Assembly (NCBI GenBank): GCA_035578175.1
Contig: JAQMRL010000003.1
Location: forward strand, 24,452,419 to 24,516,418
Direction of reading: 5' to 3'
DNA: 64,000 bases
From: Catonia carolina
Taxonomy: Eukaryota; Arthropoda; Insecta; Hemiptera; Achilidae
Shown here: positions 1-11,884 of the stretch, piece by piece
How the letters are laid out: each line of letters starts with the position of its first letter
How positions within the stretch are numbered: position 1 is the stretch's first letter
Notes under the pieces: generated by a model
The model's input: only the letters and a program-made list of their open reading frames with translations
The model's database searches: none
Told to the model about the DNA's origin: nothing
Program-made: the position numbers and the translations under genes

Positions 1-301
1 TTTTATTTTTTAGACTGGTCTAGCACGTAGAGGATCATCATGGTCATATATATAGTTTAGAGAAATTTAAGAAAGCTTACGAAACAAATATTGTAATCTA
101 CGCAATTGTAGAACTGCAGTGATGAACGCTCCAAAAAAAAATCAAGTTTTAAAAATTTGACAAAAAATTAATAATTATTGAAAATATACTTACAGATTTT
201 AAATAATCAATCAAAATTTTACAAAAACGTTTCCAGCCCAAAGTCCAGGTACATACCACCACTCTTGTGATCTCCTCACCGCATCTGTGGTCGTTCTAGT
301 C

Positions 302-904
302 ATCTTGTTCCTGTCCAAGGTCTCTATATTTTAATAAAACTACTCCATCTTCCTTCCATGAGTCATTCATTTTTAAGAAGGAATCACACCCTCTCAAAAA
401 CTTACATTACCAAATATTTTAAAAAATTATTTTATTTCTGTAAACCTTATTATTATTATTTTAAATTTAAAAGTTTTCAAAGGATTTTTGTATATTATAA
501 TTATTACGCATAAACTTTAAAGGGGTCATTATATATTTTTAAAGACATCTTAATAAATATTAACTGAAAATGCATAAGGCTTTTTGTTATGTAATCAGTA
601 GTTTGTTCCTGTCCATGATCTCTATATTTGAACAACACTACTCCATCTTCCGCCCGTGAGTTTTTAATTTTTTGAGAAGGGATCACCCTCTCAAAACATT
701 ACACCACATATAGGGCCTAACAAAAAAAAAATTACATTTTATTTCTGTAAACCTCATTATTATTTAAAATTTTGAAATTTTCAAAGGATTTTTGTATATT
801 ATAATTATTAGCTATTTATAAAATTTAAAGAGATGATTTTATATTTAAAGGTATCTTTAATAATTAACTGCAAATGCATAAAGTTTTTTGTTATGTAATC
901 AACA
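302..904. repeat. Tandem duplication, two ~298 bp units
   Basis: Two direct copies lie head to tail, roughly 302-598 and 599-904. Both open with TTGTTCCTGTCCA (305 and 603), continue through CTACTCCATCTTCC, CACCCTCTCAAAA and TTTCAAAGGATTTTTGTATA, and close with TTTTTGTTATGTAATCA. By eye they are about 80-85% alike with small indels, so the duplication is old. Neither unit codes for anything I recognise. It could be a two-unit satellite fragment or an ordinary segmental tandem duplication. Confidence 0.8.
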
Positions 905-1104
905 GCCGGAAGGTTTCTCAACAACCAGATGTTACACTAAGCAATGAGAAGTAGTTTAAATTATTATAATTATCAACACATCGGCCTCCTGGAATGAATT
1001 TGATTTAGCATTTTGCATATGACGACTTCAGTTCATTCAGGAAACAGTAGAATGGGATAACTGTAATAATTTTCAATACACCTCTACATAACAGTTAACA
1101 AGAC

Positions 1105-2137
1105 TAAAAAAATCTGGTGTGAAACACTCACACGACTTTCTTTTGCCAATTCAAATAATGAATAATATAAACTAACATTAGTAAACAACATAAAATGCAA
1201 AATAGCCGCCTCCGTGATGCAGTGGATAGCGCGCTAGCCTACTAAGCGGAGATCCAGGGTTCCATTCCCGGCTAGGGTCTGGAAATTATTACAAGCCAAG
1301 CCCATCATTACAGTTTCCTAACCCACCGTAGTCACAAACGATGAAGCTGTTGAGCCAACCTAAGTTTGGCTTAGTAATAAGCCTACGGAAAGTTAATCTT
1401 TGTCGCTAAACTAGGCTTTGTAGAGAAAAATGCTTAATTAAAAGTTGTAAGTTTTTTTAATTTCTATAAATTTAGTTATAAAATCTTTTGTCGTAAAATG
1501 CATATTAAGGCCGAAATCTTAAAAAAATCATGTTTCACAGGTTTTAATGAAAAAGAAACAGAAAATCACTAATTATACCGTTAAACTAAGCGTTATAAAA
1601 AACAATTCAAATAAAAGTTGTAGGTTTTTAAATGTTCTATGACTTTGATAATGTAGGCTACACTTTTGCTCTAAAATGCATATTAAGACTGCAATCTTAA
1701 AAAACCCTATTTTTTCTACGACAGCACAGCCTCCCCAAGAATTTCATTAGACATGACGCTTACCCTATCTTGTAGAGCATAAAAGATTTAGTAAATGAGG
1801 CGATTTAAAAAACCCTCGGAGGAGCCGTTTTAGAGAAAATCGCAAAAAGTGAAAATTACACGAATGAAATACTACTTCCGATTAACCGATTTTGATGAAA
1901 AAAATGTTCGTGTCATATCTAGTGCTACTTCATTTAAGTTTCAAGTTTCAACTTTGTACAATATTCCGTTCTTGAGATATTTTGTTGACACAGAGACCAA
2001 TCGCTAAAAACATGCTTTTTAGGTTCAGATGGTCTGAAAACGAGTACATCCAGTGGAAACTCGATTTTGAAAAATCGACATGAAAACAGTATTTTTCATC
2101 CTGTATATTCATACAGAGCAAGTGAAAGTAAAAGGGA
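1105..2137 (-). repeat. Repeat E, single copy interrupted by a SINE
   Basis: Minus-oriented copy of the ~0.95 kb repeat also found at 56179-57140, 58205-59142 and, more decayed, 60300-61075. It is recognised by CTGGTGTGAAACACTCACAC at its left end and by the GACCAATCGCTAAAAACATG block and a short TGTATATTCATACA palindrome at its right end. A SINE-A copy (1205 to about 1390) splits it; repeat-E sequence resumes near GCTAAACTAGGCTTTGTAGAG. No credible reading frame is present. It probably belongs to a non-autonomous DNA element family. Confidence 0.7.
1205..1390 (+). mobile_element. SINE-A (tRNA-derived SINE)
   Basis: The head GCCGCCTCCGTGATGCAGTG, an A-box-like region, and a B-box-like GGTTCCATTCCCGG followed by CTAGGGTCTGGAAATTATTA are shared with copies at 9918, 39075, 30325 (minus), 26932 (minus) and 41093. 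The body carries CCCACCGTAGTCACAAACGATGAAGC-type sequence. It has a tRNA-like internal RNA polymerase III promoter but no acceptor-stem pairing, so it is a SINE and not a tRNA gene. It sits inside repeat E, so it inserted later. The exact 3' end is uncertain. Confidence 0.7.
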
Positions 2138-2139
2138 CT

Positions 2140-3325
2140 ATGTTTCGACATGGCAAGTATGGTTAGTGTAACTTTCTATCTGAATATGATGCATTATGAA
2201 ATTTTTTTATGGTTTCTGTAGACAAATGCAAAATCTACTCGAACGTTTGATGGAAATATTCCAGCCAGTTTATAAAATGCTAGTTGACGTGGAATTAAAC
2301 ATTAACATAATTGTTTTGATGTAGTCAATTTACTTATCGGCTAATAAATAATTAACTTACCTTGGAATTGCCTACATAGAAGTCTTTTATAGAACGGGCG
2401 ATCATTCAGACCAACATATAAAATATAAAATTGTTGTACTTACATTAATGAATTAAAAGTTAAGTTACATTGCACGTAATGAGGTCACCAACATCTTGTC
2501 CACATGCAATAATAATATTATTGTACTAATATTTGCATTATAGCCCTACCCGGTGATTCAGAAAAAAACTATCGTTCAAATGCGTAGATTTCTTTGCAAA
2601 ACAATTTATTTGTTGAATTTCGATAACATTTAAATCTTTTGTCCACAAAAGCGGTTAAAATGATCTCATAATTATTTTGTTAAATTATAGAAATGTTTAA
2701 ATCAAGTTTCTTCTCCCAAATATTAAGTTGGTTGATGGTTTCACTACTTAATTTTAGACTGATGGTAAAGTAAAGTAAAAATAGTTTTAACTTAAAGATT
2801 AATTACTATAATATCCTTGGTAAAAAAAAGTATTTTTTAGTGTATGATCAGAACACTAATATTAGTAATAGATATTTTATTGGGAAATCAGATTGTGCAT
2901 ATCCTTAACCCATAAAATGTGTATTATTTTATTTCTACTTATTTAAAACTACTTTGCTGCTAAGATGATTAATATCTCTACAATCCATCGCTTTCGTTTT
3001 CTCTAAAAAAAATGAGATGATTACATTACTTAATTAAATATAACCGCCGCTAAATTAAATAATATAACGACCTCTGTAAATCATTTTCTAGTTTTGAAAC
3101 AGCAAAAATCATCTCCAGAGCGATAACTGTCAAAGAAGTCAAACTTACAAAACCCTTTTCGCACTTGCAGTTATCCCAATCAACAATGATGGCATCAATT
3201 TAGAGATCAATCAGAATTTGAGACAAAGAGCATCCTTATCAATCAATCTGCGAGACAATTCGTTCTTTGTTACCATTTACCATTCTTTATGAAAAAAAGT
3301 GCTTTGTGTTACTCTTATTAAATTC
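2140..3325. other. No recognisable feature
   Basis: AT-rich unique-looking sequence with short homopolymer runs. I saw no convincing reading frame, RNA gene or copy of the repeat families defined elsewhere in the window. Confidence 0.5.
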
Positions 3326-3329
3326 CAAG

Positions 3330-3640
3330 GTGGTACCAAATGAGGAAATAGGAAGAAGGATGCAAGTAAAAGAGAATACAATGAGACATATAGAGGAAAC
3401 CCGGTTGATATGGTATGGATATATCAGGAAAGCGAAAACCGGATGGATTCATAAGATATCGGATTGGTGCTCAGGGGAAGAAGAACAGGCCGCGAAGACC
3501 ATGTAACGACATGGGTGGACGAACCTACGATGGAGAGAAAGGCTAGGGGGATGGAAATTGGAAAAATAGGGATCAATGGTAGATCTGATTTAGCGAAAAT
3601 GTACAGCAATAGTTCTGTAGTAGAAGCCTAAAAAAAAAAT
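3330..3640 (+). pseudogene. LINE 3' fragment (decayed C-terminal ORF2)
   Basis: The plus strand reads like the C-terminal tail of an insect LINE ORF2: NEEIGRRM, then HIEETRLIWYGYIRK (the usual form is W-x-GH-x-x-RM), then a basic stretch. The frame shifts near 3480, where a GKKNRPRRP-like segment continues in another frame. The sequence ends in GAAGCCTAAAAAAAAAA, a plausible A-rich tail. No reverse transcriptase core is present, so this is a dead 5'-truncated insertion. Confidence 0.55.
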
Positions 3641-3644
3641 CTGA

Positions 3645-6525
3645 GGCTTTTGCAGTATTTGTCAAATGTTATTAGATGACCTCGAAAGAGGCATTTTAAC
3701 TTTTTAAAAAATGGTAGATTACAACATTTAATGATGGAACAGGCGAGCTATCCGTATCGCTTATGATAATTATGATTTAAAAATCGATTTTCAATTTCAC
3801 ACTAATTATCTACCTCTCTTTCTAAAAATACAAAAGTACTTTCTGAAACATTGAATAATTGTATTAGTACACTCACTACTTATTTCCGTCTTATTTTCTC
3901 AAAAGCTGAATTTCGCCTATTTCACATTAAAAACTCTTCAAATACAGTATTAGTCTATAGTTTATCTTTGTGATTTTCTGTACAGACAAAAGGTTCCAAA
4001 ATAAACCTATATTGAAAATGAATTATTCACTTTAATTTTTTTTATAAAACCTTCAGCGTTTTGAAACTATTCAGTTACTTCTACGACGATTGAAGAAAAT
4101 AAATTATATCTAAGAAGCTTACACTTTTACACCGAACATATTAAACGTGAGTTGTTAATCCTCAATATGTTTATTTTAACTTCTTTGTCTTGTTTTTCTT
4201 CTACCGTTGGCCGAATATTGGAAAATAAAAAATTAATTGGACTTGCTATAAAGTAAAATGTTGTGAACTTTAAATGAATACCCCACTGCAGAAGAAAGAT
4301 GTCAGTCAATTATTTTAACATTTTTGAACATTGGTGTATTCTGCAGTAGATACACAAGTAATAGGCTATACCAAATGTAGCCTATATCAGAAAAAAGCAA
4401 AATATACAGTACCCAGTTATATTTTGAATAATTAGAATTGCTTAAACGCGAAAAGTGATCCAAATCAGGCTAGTACAAAGCAATATTTATTGTAGCAAAT
4501 AAAGCAAGCCGATACTGTGTTCGTTGGTGTTTATGTGTAATCTCTGACTGTACGGTTAACATGAATTTAATACGTTATATCCAATTAATACAAAATATAT
4601 ACTGCAGTATACAGAACTTTCTGTCAACTTCAGTTCAAAATTCAAGTTTTTTGTGATAATAATTCTGGGTACAATAAAATTATAATTAAATCTGGTTTCT
4701 CTATTTTTTGTGCATTCGATTAGAAGCCCTGAATTAGTTGAATTATTTGAAATAAATAAATAAAAGTGTATTTGCGGAGTCCATACATGTCGCTATATTA
4801 TTATTATATTCACTACAGTGACTAATCGGTTTTATCAATTTTTTAATGGGCTTATGAATTATTTATTTTTATTTAGGAAATTCACAATCTGTTGGAAACA
4901 ATCAGTGAATGTGATAACACAAAATTTGGAAAAGAAATAACATGATAAACGTGAGTGGAGACACAGTCCAGTGACAGAACTCCGACGTGAATTGATAAGT
5001 GTAGCATTAAGTGCAGCATTTAGAACACTGTAATGGATAGTCAATTACATTACTACGTTAATTGATGAGGTCCCGGCTCCATCGACGTTTTAGACGTCTT
5101 TTTGGATTGTTTGGGAGAGTCTGCGTAGCTAGATTTGAGATCAATGGGTTATGGTGGTTCACGAGTTTCTTCCTAAATTTTGTATAGAGTTTTAAGAAAA
5201 CGTAATTTATGTACGTTTAGGTCTGAGTGTAGCATTGTCTAAATTTGTTATTATTTTTTAACTTTATGTGGATCATAAAATGTAATAAAACTATACAAAT
5301 ACGTTGAAAAATAGTTAGTAAATAAGAAAAGATATTTTTTGCACAAAAACCTGTTTTAATTATTCTATTAGTTATGATTTGAAGTTAGGAACTGGTGGGG
5401 GATAAAATTATTAAAAAATTATTTTGATCATTCTTGCAGAAGGATCTTCAGATATAAACTTAAAAACCTAAAAGAAAAAAAAAACTGAAGCTAATATTTT
5501 ATTTTTTATTTTTTGAACAGTGAATGGACGTTATCCTGAATTTTTTCTTTTTCACACGTTACAAAATATATAAATACTCTTCAAATATTATCTAAAAACA
5601 ACTTAAGTGACTTTAATTTCCGTAAATTGAAAGAAGAATTTCAGTAAACAGGTGAGTTAATTTGCGTAACATCCTGTCTTAGCACAGTGGAAAACAGTAC
5701 CGTATATATGTATGGATTGTACAATACACAACATGCCGTTTGTGTTGACTGCATTGGACAACTCAGCAACTACTAACCAACATGTACACACACAAACACA
5801 CACTGCAAAACAGTTAGTTACTGGTGCTTTTATTCAGTTCACCATATGCTATTATTTTCAAAGAGCATACTCTATTAATTAAGAGTACATATGATTACAA
5901 ATAATTACAAAATCAATATTTTAAATATAAATTAATATAATATAATAAATTTATTTATAATTGATTGAAATATTAGTAATTGGCGTTATAATTGGGGAAC
6001 AGATGTAGAGATACCGGTACGCAATGTAGTCTGTCCTCAGTTACAATGTTCAAGTACGTACAGTTAAGTGCACATGATTTAGGCCTGTTAATAAATAATT
6101 AAATAAATAAATAAAAGAAATCTTTATGGCAGAATAAATTTTATTAAATACTCTATAAACTTCTCTAGAAAAAATAAATAAAAATGTTGACATAGATACT
6201 TAACGGAGTATTTGTTTTATTCGTTATTTTTTTTATTAGTCAGCCTAGATTTAAAGAACAACGAATTGGTAGGATTTGATTTGACGACCTTCCAGGTAGC
6301 AAACAGGAGTCCCAGAAAACAGGTGATTTATTTATTACAATCTCATAGTTCCAAGGCGATAAAGTATTCCGGTAGAAAAAATTAATACATTAATTTTAAC
6401 ACATATTGCTTGATTAAAGAAAGTATACTATGTTATTTGCAATGATGTCTGAATTTATATTATATTTTTTGTCGCTGATTCCCTAAATTTTTAGTAATAA
6501 GCAATTTTATCATTGTCAACCATCC
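3645..6525. other. No recognisable feature
   Basis: Nearly 2.9 kb of AT-rich sequence without a supported gene or named repeat. It contains a short CA-rich patch near 5788-5808 and ATAA/TTTA-rich stretches near 5920-6110. Open frames are short and carry no motif. Confidence 0.5.
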
Positions 6526-6530
6526 CTTTA

Positions 6531-7765
6531 CGTCCACTGTTAGACATAGGCATTCCTCATCGTTATCTAAAGTTTTTTATTCTGAGAGCTCTGCATCCAG
6601 GTTCCAGCAATGCTTCTGACATAGTCGGTCTCCATTCAAACAGACTCATTTCCCATCTTTCATCTGTCATTTAGGCCGCATGTTTTGCCTAATTACATTT
6701 TAACAATCTGTCTAACAACTCAGTGATGTCTGTTCCTCGATTAGATCTATGTTGATAATATGGTCCCGTAATGGCATGCTAAGCGGACAGCTGGCCAATG
6801 ACTATTAGGCATGTCAGTCGAATAACTGGTGGGGAAATTCCTAAGGAGGGCATTGGGAAAAACAAGGAGGGACTGGATAAGGAACTCGGTAGTAAGAAGG
6901 GAACTAGAACAAACCCCCTGTCGGAATTTTTAAAAAGAAGGGAAATAAAGTGGTTTGGACATGTGTTACGCATGAACGAGGAACGACTGCTGAAACGTCT
7001 GATGGAGGCCAGGCCGGGACGGGTAGAAGTAGAGAAAGACCACGAATGGAATGGAAGAAATGTATCCAGGGAATTGTGGAACGAAGAGGAAGGAGCCTTC
7101 TGGAAATAAGGAGATTAGCTAAGGATAAAAGAGAGTATGGGAAATGGACGGATACCCCGACGCTTCACGGCACATAAGGGAAAGCTGAAGAAAAAAGACA
7201 ATGACATATCAAACAACGGTCTTTCCATATTTCGTTACGTTACTCTTAAGTTTCCTAGGAGTTTCTTCGATATCATTGTTTCAGATATTCTTTAGACAGC
7301 TCGGCAGATCACCCATGAAGAGCTTTATGTCCTCTACAAGCCACCCAGAAAAAAGTTATCTTCTCTTCAGTTTCCACGTTTGGCTGTCTCTAGCAATCCG
7401 AATTCTGTAACCAATATAAGTGTATTTATTTACAACTATCACCTCTTTCCCCCCTCCGACAGCAATTTTCTCTGTGGATTCAAATTCGTTATCAATTTTT
7501 ATTTAGAGAAATTTTCCCTCAAGTTTACCTTGCACACATGAGTCCTTGAAGCATTAGTTAAATATCGCTCATTTTATCTGTCAGCATTTTATACAAAACC
7601 TCACGTCGTCTGCAAAGCATCAGTTTGTCAAGTTTTGAACGTCTATATGAGTCCGTTTTCTTCCAAATTGAGCTTTTTGAGAGCAAGCTCCAAAATTACA
7701 GCGACTAACTTAGGCAACAGCGTATCTACCTGTCTAATACTCCTGCCGATTGAGTTTTGTTAAGC
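6531..7765 (-). pseudogene. LINE-gamma, decayed, split by another LINE
   Basis: Minus-strand remnants of one reverse transcriptase-encoding LINE lie in two blocks. Block 7199-7765 reads, with frameshifts, RQVDTLLPKLVAVILELALK (normally RQGD-x-x-SPKLF), CFADDV (catalytic FADD) and VVNKYTYIGYRIRIARDSQT (normally YVYLG). Block 6531 to about 6775 reads AKHAA-x-MTDERW, FEWRP, GTWMQSSQN and NAYV-x-QWT, which is the family's C-terminus in the right order. Numerous stops make it non-functional. The missing middle coincides with the plus-strand LINE insertion at about 6790-7198. It is related to the copy at 21050-21865. Confidence 0.65.
6790..7198 (+). pseudogene. LINE 3' fragment inserted in LINE-gamma
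   Basis: The plus strand encodes a LINE C-terminal tail: SRITGG, then LKRREIKWFGHVLRMNEERL (the W-x-GH-x-x-RM-x-x-x-R motif) and LMEARPGR. One frameshift near 7020 moves the reading to a frame with GRSRERPRMEWKKCIQGI (normally GRPRxxW), which stays open to the stop at 7175-7177. An A-rich tail follows (CTGAAGAAAAAAG). It lies in opposite orientation between the two blocks of a LINE-gamma copy, so it inserted into that copy. I could not fix the target duplication. Confidence 0.65.
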
Positions 7766-7769
7766 AATT

Positions 7770-9415
7770 ACGCCTTCCACTTTACCTGCCAGCAAAAAAA
7801 GTATTTAAGACAAAAAATTTAATTATTTTTTAAATAAAACTTCTATGTACTCCTCCATGCAACATGTCTGTTTTATTAAGCCTGACATCAAAGTGGACAA
7901 AAACTTCGTGAAGATCTTAAATCTGTAGTATTGACTGTGTCAAGTTCTTTCCGTAGTAGGCTACACTGTTTAAAGTGAGAGCTCATTCCGAGGCAATTCG
8001 ACCAGGAGTATTTTAATCTTTGTACTCTGTCCCTGGTCACAAAGGATTTTGGCCTGTATGAAACTATCAAAATAATGTAGAAGAGTAAAACTATACTTTT
8101 AAGAGAATAAATCTGCAGTAAATCTTCGGATAATTTTAAGAGATCTGGTTCGTCTTTTTAAACAATAATTAATAGGAAAATCAATTTTTTCCCGTTTACC
8201 GTACTTCCTTATTCAATTTTTTAAAAGTAAATAAATATTTTGGAAAATAAGTTACGAGGTATCTATTTAATTTATAATATGATACCAACCGTAGTATTTT
8301 CAATATCATTTATTCCCACAAGGAAACATTCTTCGTTAATAAAAATTAAAAGACCTTTACAATATTATGCAAAAACAATGAGTAGCCTGCAGTAAATTTA
8401 AATTTCGATAGTATCTTCTGAACATATGTATGAAGACAAGTTAACTTAGACCTTTTTAATTAATGTCTTAGCATTTAAATCACTTTCTCTTTTATTCTAA
8501 TTTAGTTTTTACTCGTACGCATCCGACAGGTAAACATAAACATTAAGTGTTATAAATTATAACACACTATTTAAAATAAGTTACGTCGTATTTTTATGGG
8601 TTATAATAAAACCAAAATATTTTATTCATTACCTTTGTTAATTGGTCATTAAAATGGAATCTTCTCGCTTGAAATAAAATAATACTAATTGCCTCCTTTT
8701 ACTGAATTATAGCTGTCGATATTTTAAGAGTAGAAATTAGGTTAGGACCTTCCTTAAGGTTAAAATTAAGTTTACTAGTTTATTTAAGTCATATGGGCCT
8801 TATACAGAAATCGCCTTTCCTTTGGTAGACTGAAAACACTCCTTCCTAAGACTCAATAATTTAACGCTTGAATTAATTGACCTAGTGAGCCCTCGTGTAA
8901 ATAATCCCATAATTTTCCTTATGTACTTTCATACTTTTTCAAAACTTTGGGAACTTTGACCTAAGAAATACCTTCTTTCATACGTACGAACACTGTAGTA
9001 GCGTAGAGTCTATACTGCAATCCTTTAATGAATTAATGTTAACAGTGGATGGGAGAAGGTGTTAGTACTTAACAAAATAAAAAAATATATTGTAAGGGAA
9101 AATAAAGAGATGGTTGTTTTTATTTATAATATCCTAGAACGTGATCAAACTGTGAAGTTTCTGGAAGAGTCACAAGATAGAACTTAGTGTAAGGATTTTT
9201 ATACCAATAAAATCAGTAGAAAATTTCTACTGGGGTATTTGCGTTAAAAGAAATTAGCCTACCAGAATAAATGATACTATAGCTTACTATAGTCAAATTC
9301 TATCTCAGTATGTAGTGTAGAGTAATGTGGAAAAATTTCAAAAATTCAGGAAAAAGCAATAGGCGTTTGGTGGAAGTAAACCACATGACCTCATGTTTTA
9401 TTTATTTAAGGAACT
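7770..9415. other. No recognisable feature
   Basis: AT-rich sequence with no open frame carrying a motif and no copy of the repeat families I could define. Confidence 0.5.
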
Positions 9416-9419
9416 TTAC

Positions 9420-9917
9420 TTGCTTACAATTCTTCCTTTGTCATCACATCATCATCATCCATCATGGATTAGGCTTCTAGAGCCTGTTCCGGTGTCCATC
9501 GCTTCCTCGGCCTATCAACGTCTCTTCTTCCATCCTGCCTCAATTTCCATACCTGCAAAGGAAGACGATCTGGAGACATACGGAGCAGGTGATTCGTCTA
9601 TCTCATCTTATACTGCTTGATCACATTGGCAAGTGGTTGGATATTATATTGCCTCCAAAAGACCTCATTCCTTATGTGATCCAGGCGCGTGTATCCCTGA
9701 ACGCTGCGTAAAAATCTCATTTCTGCAGCTTGAATGCGCGAGTCATCGTTTTTGTTTTTATTCACACCTCATCTCCATAAGTCAGCAAAGGAATAGCCAT
9801 CGTCTTGTGGAGTTTTACCTCCGTTTCCTTTCTGGCTTTATCCTTCAAAGCATGGTGGATAGTGCCACAAATCATGCTGAATTTATTCTTTCTTTGTACA
9901 TTTCTAAAATTCTTCTC
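9420..9917 (-). pseudogene. LINE 3' fragment (C-terminal ORF2)
   Basis: Read on the minus strand, this is a LINE C-terminus: MAIPLLTYGDEV (normally LLYGSE-x-W), AEMRFLRSVQGYTRLDHIRN-like sequence, and NIQPLANVIKQYKIDESPAP. The 3' end is a (ATG)n/(CAT)n tail near 9441-9466. Stops and substitutions show it is dead. It abuts a SINE-A at 9918, which may have inserted at the LINE edge or in its body. It belongs to a different family from LINE-alpha. Confidence 0.65.
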
Positions 9918-10105
9918 TGCTGTCTCCGTGGCGTGGTAACTAGCCCGCTAGCCTACAAAGAGGAAGGTCCCGGTTTGGATTCCTGGCTAGGGTTTAGAAA
10001 TTTTAACACGTCAAAACCCACCGTTACAGTCTCAAAACCCACAAAAGTTGCTAATGACCAAGCTGCTGATGCAACTTTAAATAAACTAAATAAAGTCTCA
10101 ACATA
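9918..10105 (+). mobile_element. SINE-A
   Basis: The head TGTCTCCGTGGCGTGGTAAC, the B-box-like GGTTTGGATTCCTGGCTAGG and a body with AACCCACCGTTACAGTCTC and GCTGCTGATGCAACTTTAAA match the SINE-A copy at 39075 over most of its length. It is diverged and has no clear target duplication. Open frames across it are fortuitous. Confidence 0.7.
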
Positions 10106-10109
10106 TCAC

Positions 10110-11265
10110 ACGAAATTATAAAATCTTCCTAACTATCAATGAACCTCCTAGATAACACTATAAAACTCAGAAGACTACGACCATCACATCCAATATGCCT
10201 TTATAAGTTAAGCAAACAAATTAATAACACATCTAGAGGAGGTGCATCGATGGGAGAATTTCCTATTCAACACATACACAAATTATTACAAATTCAATCA
10301 TAATATTTATTTATTGTTTAATAATGAACAGATTGTAGATTTTTTTGAAGTAACAAAAATGAAGGATATAAAAGCAAAAATTTAAAGCTCTAAAAATTAC
10401 CAGTAAGAAAGTAAATTTTATTGCATGTTACAAAATATAATAGAATTGAAAATAATGAAACAAAATTCGATTATATGAAAATAAAGTATTAAGAAACCAT
10501 ATAATTAGATAGGCCTAAGATTGTACGATACAAAAATCTGGTACGCCTTGGACAAGTCTAACTACCAAACATATTTGACATTTAACTAAAATAAATAAAT
10601 GAAGACCATAAGGTAAGAAGGTATTTCAAGACGAACCAGGTGGAGTATTAAACGCCCCCGTTCTAGACGCCACCAGCGTTGTTCGGTTTTTCGACGCCAA
10701 CAACGATAAAATAACCTAACTAACTTACTTGGAGAACACAACTAGCAATTCTGTCTATCGTTCTTAAAATATTTCATTTATTAACACCAATTTAACATAA
10801 GGTTTTGTTTATGATAATAAAAAAAACTACAAAAATCAATGTTTCAAATAAGTATGATGAAATCTTCTTCTGTAGTCCTATCGGATTTAACAGGTCTATT
10901 GATTATTTTTAGGACAAGAAGGTTGTAATAAAATTTAAATAACAATAATTTAGAATAAAGTTATCCTATTTAAATAAATTACATCAAGTTTATAAATAAA
11001 TCTTATACAGAAATATCCTAGATTTTTATTTTATGTAATACAAAACACTGTGTAGGTTTGTACGAATATAAAAGAGTGTAAGGGATCACACAAGTAGATT
11101 TTGTTTAATTCATTAGAAATCTGTTGTCTGCTTATGGCACATTAGGACCTACTTTTTATTATTTCAAAATATTTCGAGATAACTAATCAAGTTCATATTT
11201 ACTGTACTTTATTTTTCAATATTAATGAGAGAACATTTTACGAGTATTTTATCTCTAATGTGTAT
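10110..11265. other. No recognisable feature
   Basis: AT-rich. A slightly GC-richer patch near 10640-10710 (ACGCCCCCGTTCTAGACGCC) stands out but matches nothing else in the window. No supported gene. Confidence 0.45.
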
Positions 11266-11267
11266 AC

Positions 11268-11582
11268 ATTGCAACCTGTTCAATTTAAGAACAATAAGCA
11301 ACTCCATGACCTAATAAGATGAGGATGATAATTATGTATTACATGTAAATAAGATGTAGTCTTGTACTGACTCATGCCAACCATTCCTGAGAGAGTAGGG
11401 TTAATTGAACCCCAACCATTAAAGTACAGAGGTAACCACTGTCTAGTATTCAAATTCGTATAAAAGTAACTAAAGGTAGTATAAAATAGGCTTATCTTTA
11501 CTAGAATTTGAACCAGAAACCTTCGTCTCCGAAAATTAGCTGTTAAACAGCTGACTCGTGGCGACAACTTTAAGCTGGTAAG
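11268..11582 (-). mobile_element. SINE-C (tRNA-derived SINE)
   Basis: Minus-strand copy of the ~300 bp SINE seen at 18020 and 25784. Shared blocks are AGCTGTTAAACAGCTGA (a hairpin within the tRNA-like head), the GAGACGAAGG-type segment before a B-box-like TTCAAATTC, AATTAACCCTACTCTC and the CAGATTG/CAACCTG 3' end. The first ~20 nt of the head are degraded next to the pyrimidine tract. Open frames here are fortuitous. Confidence 0.7.
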
Positions 11583-11800
11583 ATTCCCTATCTCCTCCTC
11601 TTCGTATCTTCCTCATTTTCCTCCTCCTTCTCTTGTTCTTACTCCACCTACTCTTTCTCATCCTCGTTCTTCTCCTCCTTCTTTTCCTCCTCCGCCTCCA
11701 ACTTATCCACTTCTTCCTCTTCACCTCCTCCACCTTCTTCTTCTTCTCCTCCTTTACATCCTTCCCCTCCTCATTCGTCCCATTCTCCTTCAAACCTTCA
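11583..11800. repeat. Polypyrimidine tract (TCC/TTC-rich)
   Basis: About 200 bp almost entirely of C and T on the plus strand, built from degenerate TCCTCC, CTTCTT and TCTTCC units. Long frames on both strands are by-products of the composition. Such tracts can form intramolecular triplexes; that is inference only. It directly adjoins the head of the minus-strand SINE-C. Confidence 0.85.
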
Positions 11801-11884
11801 TCTTTTCGTTTATTTATTAGTTAATTTAATTAAAATTTATTAATTTTTAATAAGAACGAGTGTGTAGTTAATGGGTGAGTTCAT

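Noticed and set aside
9633..10121. 162-codon plus-strand frame
   Set aside because: It runs antisense through a minus-strand LINE C-terminus and on into a SINE-A; it is a shadow.
11536..11793. Arginine/lysine-rich 85-codon frame
   Set aside because: A translation of the polypyrimidine tract; composition explains it.
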